Below are positions 30,753 through 38,782 of a stretch of DNA of 38,826 bases, piece after piece. Positions within the stretch are counted from its first letter, which is position 1, and each line of letters starts with the position of its first letter. The notes beneath the pieces were generated by a model, which saw only the letters and a list, made by a program, of their open reading frames with translations, ran no database searches and was not told the origin of the DNA. Source of the DNA: Rubellimicrobium sp. CFH 75288 (lineage in GTDB: Bacteria > Pseudomonadota > Alphaproteobacteria > Rhodobacterales > Rhodobacteraceae); contig NZ_WYDP01000025.1 of assembly GCF_009904055.1 (NCBI RefSeq), positions 1 through 38,826 on the forward strand, in the 5' to 3' direction. A program made the position numbers and the translations under genes.

Positions 30753-31948
30753 GGTCGGGTCTCCTCGAGGGGCCGGGCCAGGATCGCCGGGGGGAGGTCG
30801 AGCACCACGCGCGTGCCGGGTTCGGCCGTCTGCCAGAGGGGTTTCGTGCCGAGCTGGCTGGCGAGAAGCTCGACCGCGAGGCGGCCGAACGAGCCACGAC
30901 CCAGTTCCTGGCCGGGGAGGCCCACGCCGTCATCCTCCACCACAAGGCGTGCGCCACCCCCGTCCGCCTCCCCGGTGCGCCGGACGGCCAGGCGGATCTC
31001 GCCCCCGTCGTGGCGGAAGGCGTGGCGCAGCGCGTTGGTCACGAGTTCGTTGACGATCAGCGCCAGAGGCGCGGCGTGCTGATGGCCGATCATCACCGGT
31101 TCGAGGTCGAAGCGCAGCACGATGTCGGCCCGCCCCGACCGCGCCACAAGGTCCTGGGCCAGATCGTGGGCGAACACGGCGATGTCGAGACGATCCACCC
31201 GCCGGTCCTGATAGAGACGGCGGTGGACCGTGCCGAGCGCCTCCACGCGCCCCAGCACGCCCAGAAGGGCCTCGGCCGCCTCGGGGGAAGCCGCGCGGCG
31301 GGCCTGCATCCCGATCAGGGCGGCGATGGTCTGGAGGTTGTTCTTCACCCGGTGGTCGAGTTCGTGCAGGAGCAGGGTCTTGCTGTCGGCCTCGGCCGCG
31401 AGGCGGTTCAGGCTTTCGCGCAGCTCGCGCGTGCGGGCGCCCACCTCGAGTTCGAGCGCCTCGGCCCGCTCGCGGGTGGACATCTCCTCGGCCTTGCGGT
31501 GGGTGACGTCCTGCTGGGAGGCGAAGTAGAAGTGGATCGCGCCGGTCTCGTCGCGGACGGGACTCAGGAACAGGCTGTTCCAGAAGGTGGTGCCGTCCTT
31601 GCGGTAGTTGAGGATGTCGCAGCGGAACTGGTCGCGCTCCTCCTCGATGGCGCGGCGGATGGCCGCCACGGCGGACCGGTCCGTGTCCGGTCCCTGGAGA
31701 AAGCGGCAGTTGCGGCCGATCACCTCGTCGCGGCTGTAGCCGGTCAGCTTGAGGAAGGCGTCGTTGGCGAACACGATCGGATTGTCGGGCTGGCGCGGGT
31801 CCGTGATGATGATGGGCATGCGCGTCCGGCGGATCGCGGCGGCGAATGGATCGCCCGCCGCGTGCTCCCGGTCGAGTTGCTCGCCCATCCGGAAGGCGGC
31901 GCGGCGGTTCTCCGCCGCGTCGGACGCTTCCGCGCTGTTGTCGTTCAT
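30749..31948 (-). CDS. LOV-domain (blue-light) HisKA_2-type sensor histidine kinase
   Basis: A 399-residue soluble kinase with no membrane segment. The LOV/PAS domain (about 34-150) has the complete flavin-adduct motif GRNCRFLQ at 78-85, photoactive Cys81. It also has NYRKDGTTFWN (114-124) and a Gln pair at 145-146 in FASQQDVTH, which matches the Gln that senses flavin N5. A helical linker follows. Then comes the HisKA_2 dimerisation domain with H199 in LDHRVKNNLQTI, and an HATPase domain with NELVTNALRHAF and DDGVGLP. The start at 31948 was preferred, although an in-frame ATG at 32008 with AGGA nearby would add 20 residues. It should act as a blue-light switch for the coupled response regulator. 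Confidence 0.93.
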   Translation of the reverse strand: MNDNSAEASDAAENRRAAFRMGEQLDREHAAGDPFAAAIRRTRMPIIITDPRQPDNPIVFANDAFLKLTGYSRDEVIGRNCRFLQGPDTDRSAVAAIRRAIEEERDQFRCDILNYRKDGTTFWNSLFLSPVRDETGAIHFYFASQQDVTHRKAEEMSTRERAEALELEVGARTRELRESLNRLAAEADSKTLLLHELDHRVKNNLQTIAALIGMQARRAASPEAAEALLGVLGRVEALGTVHRRLYQDRRVDRLDIAVFAHDLAQDLVARSGRADIVLRFDLEPVMIGHQHAAPLALIVNELVTNALRHAFRHDGGEIRLAVRRTGEADGGGARLVVEDDGVGLPGQELGRGSFGRLAVELLASQLGTKPLWQTAEPGTRVVLDLPPAILARPLEETRP

Positions 31949-32073
31949 CCCAGCACCCGACGCACCCGGTCCGTAGCCCTCCCGACGCAGATCCCTCTCC
32001 CGCGGCATTCCTGCGCGGGTACCGTCTGCGCTCCATCAAGCGCGCCGCGGCGGATCGTCAAGGGTGCGCGGTG

Positions 32074-32886
32074 TCAGGCCGCCTCGGGGAGCGGCAGGGG
32101 GCGGATCGGCACGGTCTCCGTGTCCTCCGCCGGGCCCAGTCGGCCCAGCACGGCAGGCCCGTAGGCGATCCAGGCCGGCGAGGCGGCACGGCGGGCCGGC
32201 GACAGACGCAGGATGGGTGGCCGCCGGCCGGTCTCGGCCACCGCGCTGCGCCAGGCGGGGCGCACCACCCGTTCGAAGAACGCCGCCGTCTGGTCGCAGG
32301 CCACGAAGTCCTCGAACAGCACGAGCCGATCCGACAGCATCTTGAAGAACTCGCGGTAATACCCGGCCGGGCCGGCAGCAGGCTGCGGCAGGAGGTCGGA
32401 CAGGTCGCACAGGGCGGGGGTCTCCGGCCCCAGGACGGCGCGCAGCAGGCGATGGTGGAAGGGCACGAGTCCCTCGCCCCATCGGGTCGTCAGGTCCCCC
32501 AGCGCCCGCCCCTCCGCCGCGGCGGCGTCGCAGAGGCGGCGGCGGCGCAGGATCGGTCGGCCCGTCCGGTCGCGCCCCGCCATCACCGGCAGGACGATCA
32601 GCGCGCGCTTGGCCGGGTTGTGCGCGGTGAAGCGGTCGGCGCGGTGCTCGATGACGAGGGGGCTGTAGCCCAGACGGCGGGCCAGGCGGACGAAGCGGAG
32701 AAGTTCCCAGTTGGGCGTCGCGACCTGCCGGGCGAGCACCGCGACGGGCCCTGCGGCCACCAGCGGCCGGAGCGCCGGGGGAAGGGGGGCGCCCGGCGGG
32801 CAGGGCGGCAGGCAGGCGGGACCGGCCCGGCCCGGCGCTGCGGGAGCCAGATAGATCTCGCGGTCGAGGTCGAAGAGGGGCGGCAT
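32074..32886 (-). CDS. Unknown protein, 270 aa, preceded by a perfect CtrA box
   Basis: I do not recognise the family. The product is Arg/Ala/Pro-rich, without a signal peptide, clear membrane segment or cysteine cluster. A central part (about 60-120: ELLRFVRLARRLGYSPLVIE, then AKRALIVLPVMAG) looks like an alpha/beta fold. A helical part follows (GYYREFFKMLSDRLVLFEDFV, about 175-195), with a Pro-rich end. The ATG at 32886 was chosen over an in-frame TTG at 32895; no strong ribosome binding site supports either. The frame is open over its whole length. The upstream region holds a perfect CtrA motif and a strong hairpin, so a motility, cell-cycle or gene-transfer link is possible by inference only. 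Confidence 0.6.
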   Translation of the reverse strand: MPPLFDLDREIYLAPAAPGRAGPACLPPCPPGAPLPPALRPLVAAGPVAVLARQVATPNWELLRFVRLARRLGYSPLVIEHRADRFTAHNPAKRALIVLPVMAGRDRTGRPILRRRRLCDAAAAEGRALGDLTTRWGEGLVPFHHRLLRAVLGPETPALCDLSDLLPQPAAGPAGYYREFFKMLSDRLVLFEDFVACDQTAAFFERVVRPAWRSAVAETGRRPPILRLSPARRAASPAWIAYGPAVLGRLGPAEDTETVPIRPLPLPEAA

Positions 32887-32971
32887 GAAGCGCAAGCCTT
32901 TCCTGCAGGCGACCGCCAGCGGGCCGCCCGAACCGGGCCGCCGCGCCCGCTCGGGGCCGCGATGGGGGAGT

Positions 32972-32991
32972 CGCCCCCTCCCGAGGGGGCG
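32972..32991. terminator. 8-bp GC hairpin with CCCG loop
   Basis: CGCCCCCT / AGGGGGCG arms are perfect around a 4-base loop. It sits between the CtrA box and the start of the 270-aa unknown gene. It could be the terminator of the GGDEF/EAL gene read on the minus strand, or a 5' leader structure of the unknown gene. No T-tract follows. Confidence 0.4.
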
Positions 32992-33014
32992 CGGTCAGGC
33001 TTGCATGCGAGTGG

Positions 33015-33030
33015 TTAAGGACAGGTTAAC
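33015..33030 (-). promoter_or_regulatory. Perfect CtrA box TTAA-N7-TTAAC (upstream of the 270-aa unknown gene)
   Basis: TTAA at 33015-33018 and TTAAC at 33026-33030 with 7 bases between. It also reads as TTAA-N7-TTAAC on the other strand. It lies about 130 bp upstream of the minus-strand unknown gene and downstream of the GGDEF/EAL stop. CtrA uses this motif in alphaproteobacteria for cell-cycle, flagellar and gene-transfer genes. Confidence 0.7.
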
Positions 33031-33154
33031 GCTTGTGGCAAAATCCGGGCGGCCTTGCGGCGGGGGCGTGACGCGCCGCCGAGACCCGACGGCGCCGGGC
33101 CGCGCGCAGGGGAGCAGGCGGGGCCGGGGACCGGACGGAAGGGATGGGGGCGCG

Positions 33155-35293
33155 TCAGGCGGCGGCGATGCCGCGACGGTCCAGCCAGTGGGCGGCGAGG
33201 TCCGAGATCGGCTGAGGCCGTCCGACAAGGAAGCCCTGCACCAGATCGCAGCCGAGATCGCGCACGAGGCGCAGGTCCTCGGCCGTCTCCACCCCCTCGC
33301 AGACGACGACGAGACCGAGTTCGCGGGCCATCTGGATGGTGGCGCGCAGGAGCGCCTGCCGGCGCGCGGCATGGCAGGCGCCGGAGACGAAGGAGCGGTC
33401 CACCTTGAGCGTGTCCACCGCAAGCTGGTCGAGAACGGCGATGGAGGAATAGCCCGTGCCGAAGTCGTCCAGCGCGACGGCAAAGCCCGCCTCGCGCAGA
33501 AGGCGGATGTGGCGCGCCGCGAGGGCCGGGTCCCGGATCAGGGCGGTTTCGGTCAGCTCGATCTCGACCCGGTCGGTGCCGACCCCGCGTTCGGTCAGCC
33601 GCGCGGCGAGGTCGGCGGCGAAGTTCGGTGCGACAAGCTGGAGGGCGGAGACGTTGATGCTGGCCCGCAGGCCCGGATGAGCGGCCAGATCCTCGCAGAT
33701 CCGGGCGAGCAGCAGCGCGCCGAGATCGAGCACGAGCCCCGCCTTCTCGGCCACGGGGATGAAGCGGGCGGGCGCGACCGGCCCGTGCTCGGCCGAGGTC
33801 CAGCGCGCCAGCGCCTCGGCCCGGCGCAGAGTGCCGTCGGGCGTGGTGATGGGCTGCCAAGCGATGCCGATCTCTCCCGGACGGGCGGCGAGCGCGGCGC
33901 GCAGCGCCCGCTCGAGCAGGTGGGCATCGCGCGAGGCGCGTTCGAGGACGGCGCGGAAGGGAACGGCCGTATGCGCGCGCAGGCGCTTGCCCTCGTACAT
34001 GGCGAGATCGGCCTGCCGGACGAGGTCGGGGCCCGACATCCCGTCGGCGTCCTGAACGGCATAGCCGATGGCCGCGCGCAGCGGCACCGGATGGCCCATC
34101 GCCTCGAAGGGGGCGTCGAAGGCCCGTTCCACGGCGGCGGCGAGCCCCTCCATCCGGCGCCGGGCGTCGGGTCCCTCGAGAAGGATCACGAACTCGTCCC
34201 CCGCGATCCGGGCGAGCAGGGCGCCCTGCGCCACGGCCGCAAGCCGGCGGGCCGTGGCGGCGATGATCGCGTCGCCTGCGGCATGGCCGAGGCTGTCGTT
34301 GATGCCCTTGAACCCGTCGAGGTCGAGAAAGAGGATCGCCCGCTCGCCGGCGCGGGCCGTCTGCGCGAGCGCCTCGCCGAAGGCCATGCGGTTGGGCAGT
34401 CCGGTCAGCGCGTCGGTGCGCGCGGCGTTGCGCGCCGTCCGCTCGGCCACAACGAGGCGGGTCGCGCCCCCGCGGACGAGCCGCATCGCCATGAGCGCGA
34501 GCGCGGCGGCCACCGCCGAGACCAGCAGGAGCCAGGGGCTCATCTGCCACAGGAGCGTCGTGCCCGGGCGGGGGCGGTCCCAGGCGATGAAACCCGCCGG
34601 CGTGCCGTCGAGGCCCGGCAGCTCCAGGAAGGGCCTCTCCGCCGGCGGCGTGCGGGACAGTCCTGCGCCGTCGAGAAGGATGGCATCGGCCATCCCGGCC
34701 ACCACGGCCTCCGACAGGCGCACGCCCATGAGCAGCAGGCCCGCCCGACGCTCGGCCGGGGGCAGCGAGTCCCAGTGCTCCACGGCCTCCACATGGGCGG
34801 CGGCCATGGCGTGCAGGGCCCCGTCGTGCCAGGCGAAGAAATCCGTCACGTCGAACCGGCCCCTGGGTTCGGCATCGAGACGCGCCTCGGCGGCTGCCAG
34901 GAGGGAAGCGGGCAGCAGACCGGACGTGCCCGCGATGGGACCGCCGGTGCGCCAGCCGAGATCCCCGGCCTCCAGCCCGCCGGAGCCCCACAGCACGACG
35001 ACCTGCACCGTCTGACCGATCACGGCGACGCTGCCCACATTGTCCACGAGCCAGTCGCGGTCGCCTTCGCGCAGCGCCCCATGGGCGGCATCCCACTTGG
35101 CATAGTCGAGCGCCAGCGTGCGCACGCGCTCGCGCAGGGCGTCGCGGGCGATGCGGACCTGGAGCGCCGATTGCGCCAGCGCCTGGGCGTCGAGCGCGCG
35201 GGTCATCCACAGGACGGACACGCCCGTGGTGGCGACAAACAGGGTCACGGTCGCAACGATGACCGTGGCGATCCTGTCCGGCAGCCTGTGCAT
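33155..35293 (-). CDS. CHASE4-like / GGDEF / EAL membrane protein (c-di-GMP turnover)
   Basis: A 712-residue membrane sensor. A first membrane helix lies at about 10-30 and a second at about 253-271. Between them is a periplasmic domain with DYAKWDAAHGAL (63-74), a CHASE4-type pattern. The GGDEF domain has the active-type site AGDEF at 364-368 but lacks an RxxD inhibitory site five residues before it, so no product inhibition is expected. The EAL domain has EALARW at 493-498, N555-like NVSALQL, ELTET, DDFGTGYSS, TLKVDRSFV and CEGVET, so it looks catalytically complete. It could make and break c-di-GMP. A perfect CtrA box lies 75 bp upstream. Confidence 0.9.
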   Translation of the reverse strand: MHRLPDRIATVIVATVTLFVATTGVSVLWMTRALDAQALAQSALQVRIARDALRERVRTLALDYAKWDAAHGALREGDRDWLVDNVGSVAVIGQTVQVVVLWGSGGLEAGDLGWRTGGPIAGTSGLLPASLLAAAEARLDAEPRGRFDVTDFFAWHDGALHAMAAAHVEAVEHWDSLPPAERRAGLLLMGVRLSEAVVAGMADAILLDGAGLSRTPPAERPFLELPGLDGTPAGFIAWDRPRPGTTLLWQMSPWLLLVSAVAAALALMAMRLVRGGATRLVVAERTARNAARTDALTGLPNRMAFGEALAQTARAGERAILFLDLDGFKGINDSLGHAAGDAIIAATARRLAAVAQGALLARIAGDEFVILLEGPDARRRMEGLAAAVERAFDAPFEAMGHPVPLRAAIGYAVQDADGMSGPDLVRQADLAMYEGKRLRAHTAVPFRAVLERASRDAHLLERALRAALAARPGEIGIAWQPITTPDGTLRRAEALARWTSAEHGPVAPARFIPVAEKAGLVLDLGALLLARICEDLAAHPGLRASINVSALQLVAPNFAADLAARLTERGVGTDRVEIELTETALIRDPALAARHIRLLREAGFAVALDDFGTGYSSIAVLDQLAVDTLKVDRSFVSGACHAARRQALLRATIQMARELGLVVVCEGVETAEDLRLVRDLGCDLVQGFLVGRPQPISDLAAHWLDRRGIAAA

Positions 35294-35367
35294 CCCTGGC
35301 CCCTCCGCCCGCCCGCCGCCGGATCGGCAGCGCCGGCACGGGCTGAGGCGACACTACCGGCAGGTCG

Positions 35368-35383
35368 TTAAGATTCGCTTAAC
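35368..35383 (-). promoter_or_regulatory. Perfect CtrA box TTAA-N7-TTAAC upstream of the GGDEF/EAL gene
   Basis: TTAA at 35368-35371 and TTAAC at 35379-35383, spaced by 7 bases; the reverse strand also fits TTAA-N7-TTAAC. It lies 75-90 bp upstream of the c-di-GMP enzyme start and 47 bp past the stop of the NYN gene. CtrA control of c-di-GMP enzymes fits known biology of this order. Confidence 0.72.
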
Positions 35384-35430
35384 GGAAGGGGAGGCGCTCG
35401 ACCGGAGGTTGCAGGCGTGGCCCGCGCGCC

Positions 35431-36225
35431 TCAGTCCAGGCGGCGCACGAGCAGCTGGTTGGCTGCGTCGCGCTTGGTCTCGAAGATCTTGAGGTCCTGC
35501 ACGAGGTCCGACAGCTTCTTGCGGCCCCAGGTGCGCGTGTCGAAATCGGGATAGGCGCGCGTGATGTACTGGCCCAGGGGACCCAGCGCGAACCACTCCT
35601 CCTCCTCGCCGATCGCGTCCATGGCCCGCAGGATGATGTCGCGCGCCTCCGAGAGCGGCGCGATGGGTCGGGCGGCGGGCGGATCGCGCTCGGCCGTCCG
35701 GTCGGCCGCGCGCTCGGCCGTCCGGTCCGCGGGCCTGTCCGGGCTGCGCTCGGCCGACGGTCGCTCGGCGGGCTTGACGATCGTGCGGGCGCCGAGATTC
35801 TCGAGGAAGATGAACCGCTTGCAGACCTTGCGGAAGGCGTCGGGGGTCTTCTGCTGGCCGATGCCGTAGACATCGAGACCCTGTTCGCGGATGCGGCTCG
35901 CAAGGCGCGTGAAGTCCGAGTCCGACGACACCAGCACGAAGCCGTCGAATCGGCCCGTGTGCAGAAGGTCCATCGCATCGATCACGAGGCTGATGTCCGA
36001 CGAGTTCTTGCCCACCGAATAGGCCGGCGAGTGGGAGGGGACGATCCCGTGCTCGGCCTGGACCTTGTTCCAGCCGGCCATCTGCTGGGAGGTGAAGTCG
36101 CCGTAGCAGCGCCGGACGCTCGCCTCTCCCAGCGCGGCGATCTCTTCGAAGATGGCGCCGGCATGGCGGGGCGAGGTGTTGTCCGCGTCGATCAGGACGG
36201 CGAGGAGCGGGCGGGGATCGGGCAT
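35431..36225 (-). CDS. NYN (PIN-like) domain protein with C-terminal OST-HTH-like domain
   Basis: A 264-residue LabA/DUF88-type protein. The N-terminal NYN domain (about 6-145) has the acidic residues of a PIN-fold nuclease: D13 and D15 (LIDADN), D83 and D86 (VIDAMD) and D102/D104 (SSDSDF). A low-complexity linker follows (151-190), with two copies of an eight-residue ADRTAERx unit. The C-terminus (about 191-262: EWFALGPLGQYI, TWGRKKLSDLV) fits an OST-HTH/LOTUS-like RNA-binding domain. This combination suggests an RNA-directed nuclease or RNA-binding regulator. GAGGAGG precedes the ATG. It is divergent from the PGM1-like ligase, with 92 bp between starts. Its role is not established. Confidence 0.88.
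   Translation of the reverse strand: MPDPRPLLAVLIDADNTSPRHAGAIFEEIAALGEASVRRCYGDFTSQQMAGWNKVQAEHGIVPSHSPAYSVGKNSSDISLVIDAMDLLHTGRFDGFVLVSSDSDFTRLASRIREQGLDVYGIGQQKTPDAFRKVCKRFIFLENLGARTIVKPAERPSAERSPDRPADRTAERAADRTAERDPPAARPIAPLSEARDIILRAMDAIGEEEEWFALGPLGQYITRAYPDFDTRTWGRKKLSDLVQDLKIFETKRDAANQLLVRRLD
35685..35727 (-). repeat. 19-bp direct repeat, 24-bp period, in the NYN gene linker
   Basis: Two identical 19-bp copies start at 35685 and 35709, so the unit is 24 bp (8 codons); a partial third copy lies near 35746. It encodes the ADRTAER linker repeats. Copy number may vary by slippage. Confidence 0.6.
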
Positions 36226-36317
36226 GGGGCCTCCTCGGGCAACCGGCTCAGCTTGCCCCAGGCCGGCGGCGGACGAAAGGGGCGTTCGCCGCGACCGCGC
36301 GGCACGCTAGGCTCCGG

Positions 36318-37754
36318 ATGCGGAAGGCGGAGAGGCGCGTGGAGGGATTTGCGACCTTGCAGGCGGGTCTGGGCCGCGCGCTGGCGGCGCCGGCGCGCGG
36401 CTGGCCCCATGTGGCGGTGATCCTGCCCTCGCTGAGCTTCGGCGAGGCGGTGATCGCCCATTACGGCCACCGCCTGCCGGCGCTGGAGCACCGGGCGCTG
36501 GCGGCCTTCTGGCGGCTCGCGCGCGAGCCCCTGGCGGAGGTGGTCTTTGTCTCCACCTGGGAGCCGTCGGAGGCGGTGATGGATCTTCTGGGCCGTCTCG
36601 TGCCGGACGGTCCGGGGCTGCGCGCCCGCTTCCATCCGGTCGCGGTGGGCGAGGGAGGAACGCGCCCGCTGGCCTGGAAGCTGCTCGAGCGGCCGGACCT
36701 GCTCGCCCGGATCCGGGGCCTGATCGGCGGCCGCCCGGCGCTGCTGGAGCCCTGGACCGTGACGGAGGCCGAGGCGCGGCTGGCGCTGGCGCTCGGTGTG
36801 CCGGTGGATGGCGCGGCGCCCGACCTGTGGCCGCTGGGCTTCAAGGGCGCGGGGCGGCGGCTGCTGCGGGAGGCGGGCGTGCCCGTCCTGCCGGGGGCGG
36901 AGGGGATCGCCGATCCGGAGGGGGCGCTGGAAGCCTGCAGGGATCTCGCGGCGCGGGGCGTCCGGGCGGCGGTCGTCAAGCTCGATGACGGCGCGGCGGG
37001 CGAGGGCAACCGCATCGTGGACCTGTGCGACCCGGAGGGTCTCGAGCCGCGCCTTCTCTCCTTCGGAGCGGATTTCTGGGACGAGATGAGGACGGGCGGG
37101 GTCGTGGAGGCGCGGCTGGAGGGGGAGGATTTCGCCTCGCCCTCGGTGCAGATCGACCTGCGCCCCGGTGGCCGGGTCGATGTCGCGGCGACGCACGAGC
37201 AGGTGCTGGGCGGGGAGGAGGGGCAGGTCTATCTGGGCTGCCGCTTTCCGGCCGAGCCCGCCCATGCGCCCGCGCTGGGGCGGATGGGGCTCGCGGTGGG
37301 GGAGGTCCTGGCGCGGCGGGGAGCTCTGGGGCGGGCGGCGGTGGATTTCGTCTCCGTCCGGCGGGCGGACGGGGGCCGCGCGCTCTATGGCATCGAGATC
37401 AACCTGCGCCGCGGGGGCACCACCCACACGCTCGAGACGCTGCGCGGCCTCGCGCCCGGCGCCTACGACGCCGAGGCGGGGATCTGGCGGGCGCGTGCGG
37501 GCGGCACGCGCGTCTATGCGGCATCGGACAACCTGGAGAATCCCGGTTGGGTGGGTCTGGGCGAGAGCGAGGCCGTGCGGCGGCTGGGCGCGGCCGGGCT
37601 GCTGTTCGACGGCTGCGAAGGGGTGGCGCCGCTCGCGCTGGCCGGGCTCGGGATCGACGGGCGGCTGTCGGCGGTCGCCATCGCGACCCGGCGCGAGCGG
37701 GCCGAGGCGCTGCTGGCGGCGGTGCCGCGCGCCCTGGGAGCGGCGTCCGGCTAG
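36318..37754 (+). CDS. PGM1-like ATP-grasp peptide ligase (stand-alone)
   Basis: A 478-residue protein matching the PGM1-related group: a pre-ATP-grasp domain (about 28-165) followed by an ATP-grasp domain. The pre-ATP-grasp part has VAVILPSLSF (32-41) and RPLAWKLLERPDLLARIRG (116-134). The ATP-grasp part has LGFKGAGRRLLREAGVPVLPG (Lys176), VVKLDDGAAGEGN (Lys221) and the metal/ATP end GIEINLRRGGTTH (E360, N362, R364). PGM1 of pheganomycin biosynthesis joins a modified amino acid to a peptide with ATP. Here no peptide substrate gene, synthase or transporter is adjacent. The ATG at 36318 has a poor ribosome binding site; an in-frame GTG at 36339 has GGAGAGG upstream and may be the true start. 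The stop overlaps that of the convergent hydrolase. Confidence 0.85.
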   Translation: MRKAERRVEGFATLQAGLGRALAAPARGWPHVAVILPSLSFGEAVIAHYGHRLPALEHRALAAFWRLAREPLAEVVFVSTWEPSEAVMDLLGRLVPDGPGLRARFHPVAVGEGGTRPLAWKLLERPDLLARIRGLIGGRPALLEPWTVTEAEARLALALGVPVDGAAPDLWPLGFKGAGRRLLREAGVPVLPGAEGIADPEGALEACRDLAARGVRAAVVKLDDGAAGEGNRIVDLCDPEGLEPRLLSFGADFWDEMRTGGVVEARLEGEDFASPSVQIDLRPGGRVDVAATHEQVLGGEEGQVYLGCRFPAEPAHAPALGRMGLAVGEVLARRGALGRAAVDFVSVRRADGGRALYGIEINLRRGGTTHTLETLRGLAPGAYDAEAGIWRARAGGTRVYAASDNLENPGWVGLGESEAVRRLGAAGLLFDGCEGVAPLALAGLGIDGRLSAVAIATRRERAEALLAAVPRALGAASG

Positions 37755-38782
37755 AGCGCGGCCACCGCGCGGAGGATCGCGCGCTCGGGCGGCGACAATC
37801 CGTCCTCCTCCGTCTCGGGGCAGCCGTTGAGGACATAGGCGAAGGCGAGGCCGGTCCCGTCCGTCCAGGCGCCCGCCCGGATGCCGTAGGCATCGGCCCA
37901 GTGGCCTGTCAGCGGACGCGGGTGATCCTCCGGCGCCTCGAGCCGCAGGAGGCCGGGCGCGGCGGCGACGACCGGCGGCTCGGCCCGCGCGGGGCGGGTC
38001 CAGCCGGACGGGGTTGCGGCGGCGAGGGTCTGCGCCAGCCGCAGCGCGCCGCGCAGCGACAGGCGCAGCCCGCCCTGGGGCCCCAGCGGGGAGGGATTGA
38101 CCCCCGGCGGGGCAGGGGCGAGGGGCGTGCCGTCCGCCAGAGCGAGGCCGCAGGGCGGAACCGCCCCGTCGGCGGCCGCGACGAAGCCGTCCGCGGCCGG
38201 CCGCAGGGCCGGCATCCGGTCGCGCCGGCGCGCGGCGGAGAGGCCCGACCAGGCAAAGCCCCCCTCCACCCCCAGGGGGTCGAGAACGCGCTCGCGCGCG
38301 AGGCGGTCGAGGGAGAGCCCCGAGAGCCGCTCGGCCGCCGCCGCCAGCAGGAGCGAGCCGAAATTGGCATAGGCGAGGCGGGTACCGGGCATGTCGGGGT
38401 GCCAGATCCGGTCCCCGGCGCGATCGAGCCAGTCCGCCAGCCGGTCGCCGGGCGCGAGCGCATAGCCCGCCGCGTCCGTCAGCGAGGCGGTATGGCTGGC
38501 GATCTGGCCGAGGGTCGGACAGATGCCCGACGGGTGGCGGAGCGGCCGGTCCAGGACCTCCGCGGCGGGGCGCTCCCAGATCGCGGGGCCGCCGATGGCC
38601 TGCAGCGATGCGGCCGTGACCATCTTGGACAGCGACGCCGCCCGCCAGAGCGTGTCGGACCCGAAGGCAAGTCCCGGGCGCGCCGCGCAGGCGAAGCGCG
38701 CCGGACCGTCCCCGCGGGACCAGGCCAGTCCGGCCGCCGCGAGCGGTGGCACCAGCGCGGCCGGAAGGGTGTCGGGCGTCAC
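37751..38782 (-). CDS. Beta-lactamase-fold serine hydrolase (class C / AmpC-like family)
   Basis: A 343-residue protein with the SxxK motif S50-L-S-K53 (RAASLSKMV), the Y138-A-N140 tyrosine motif (YANFGS) and a SHTASL stretch at 96-101. These fit the serine beta-lactamase/esterase/D-peptidase family (PF00144). No clear signal peptide is seen, so a cytoplasmic esterase or peptidase is as likely as a lactamase, and resistance is not implied. The start is a GTG at 38782 with only a weak ribosome binding site, and the 44 bases upstream hold no clear promoter. The stop overlaps the ligase stop by 4 bp (CTAG) on the other strand, a tight tail-to-tail arrangement. Confidence 0.85.
   Translation of the reverse strand: MTPDTLPAALVPPLAAAGLAWSRGDGPARFACAARPGLAFGSDTLWRAASLSKMVTAASLQAIGGPAIWERPAAEVLDRPLRHPSGICPTLGQIASHTASLTDAAGYALAPGDRLADWLDRAGDRIWHPDMPGTRLAYANFGSLLLAAAAERLSGLSLDRLARERVLDPLGVEGGFAWSGLSAARRRDRMPALRPAADGFVAAADGAVPPCGLALADGTPLAPAPPGVNPSPLGPQGGLRLSLRGALRLAQTLAAATPSGWTRPARAEPPVVAAAPGLLRLEAPEDHPRPLTGHWADAYGIRAGAWTDGTGLAFAYVLNGCPETEEDGLSPPERAILRAVAAL

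Noticed and set aside
33015-35354. A 779-codon minus-strand frame overlapping the GGDEF/EAL gene
   Set aside because: Same strand, different frame. Only the 33155-35293 frame carries GGDEF and EAL motifs.
37751-38782. Antibiotic-resistance beta-lactamase
   Set aside because: SxxK and YxN motifs are shared by many esterases and peptidases, and no signal peptide is seen, so a resistance call is not supported.
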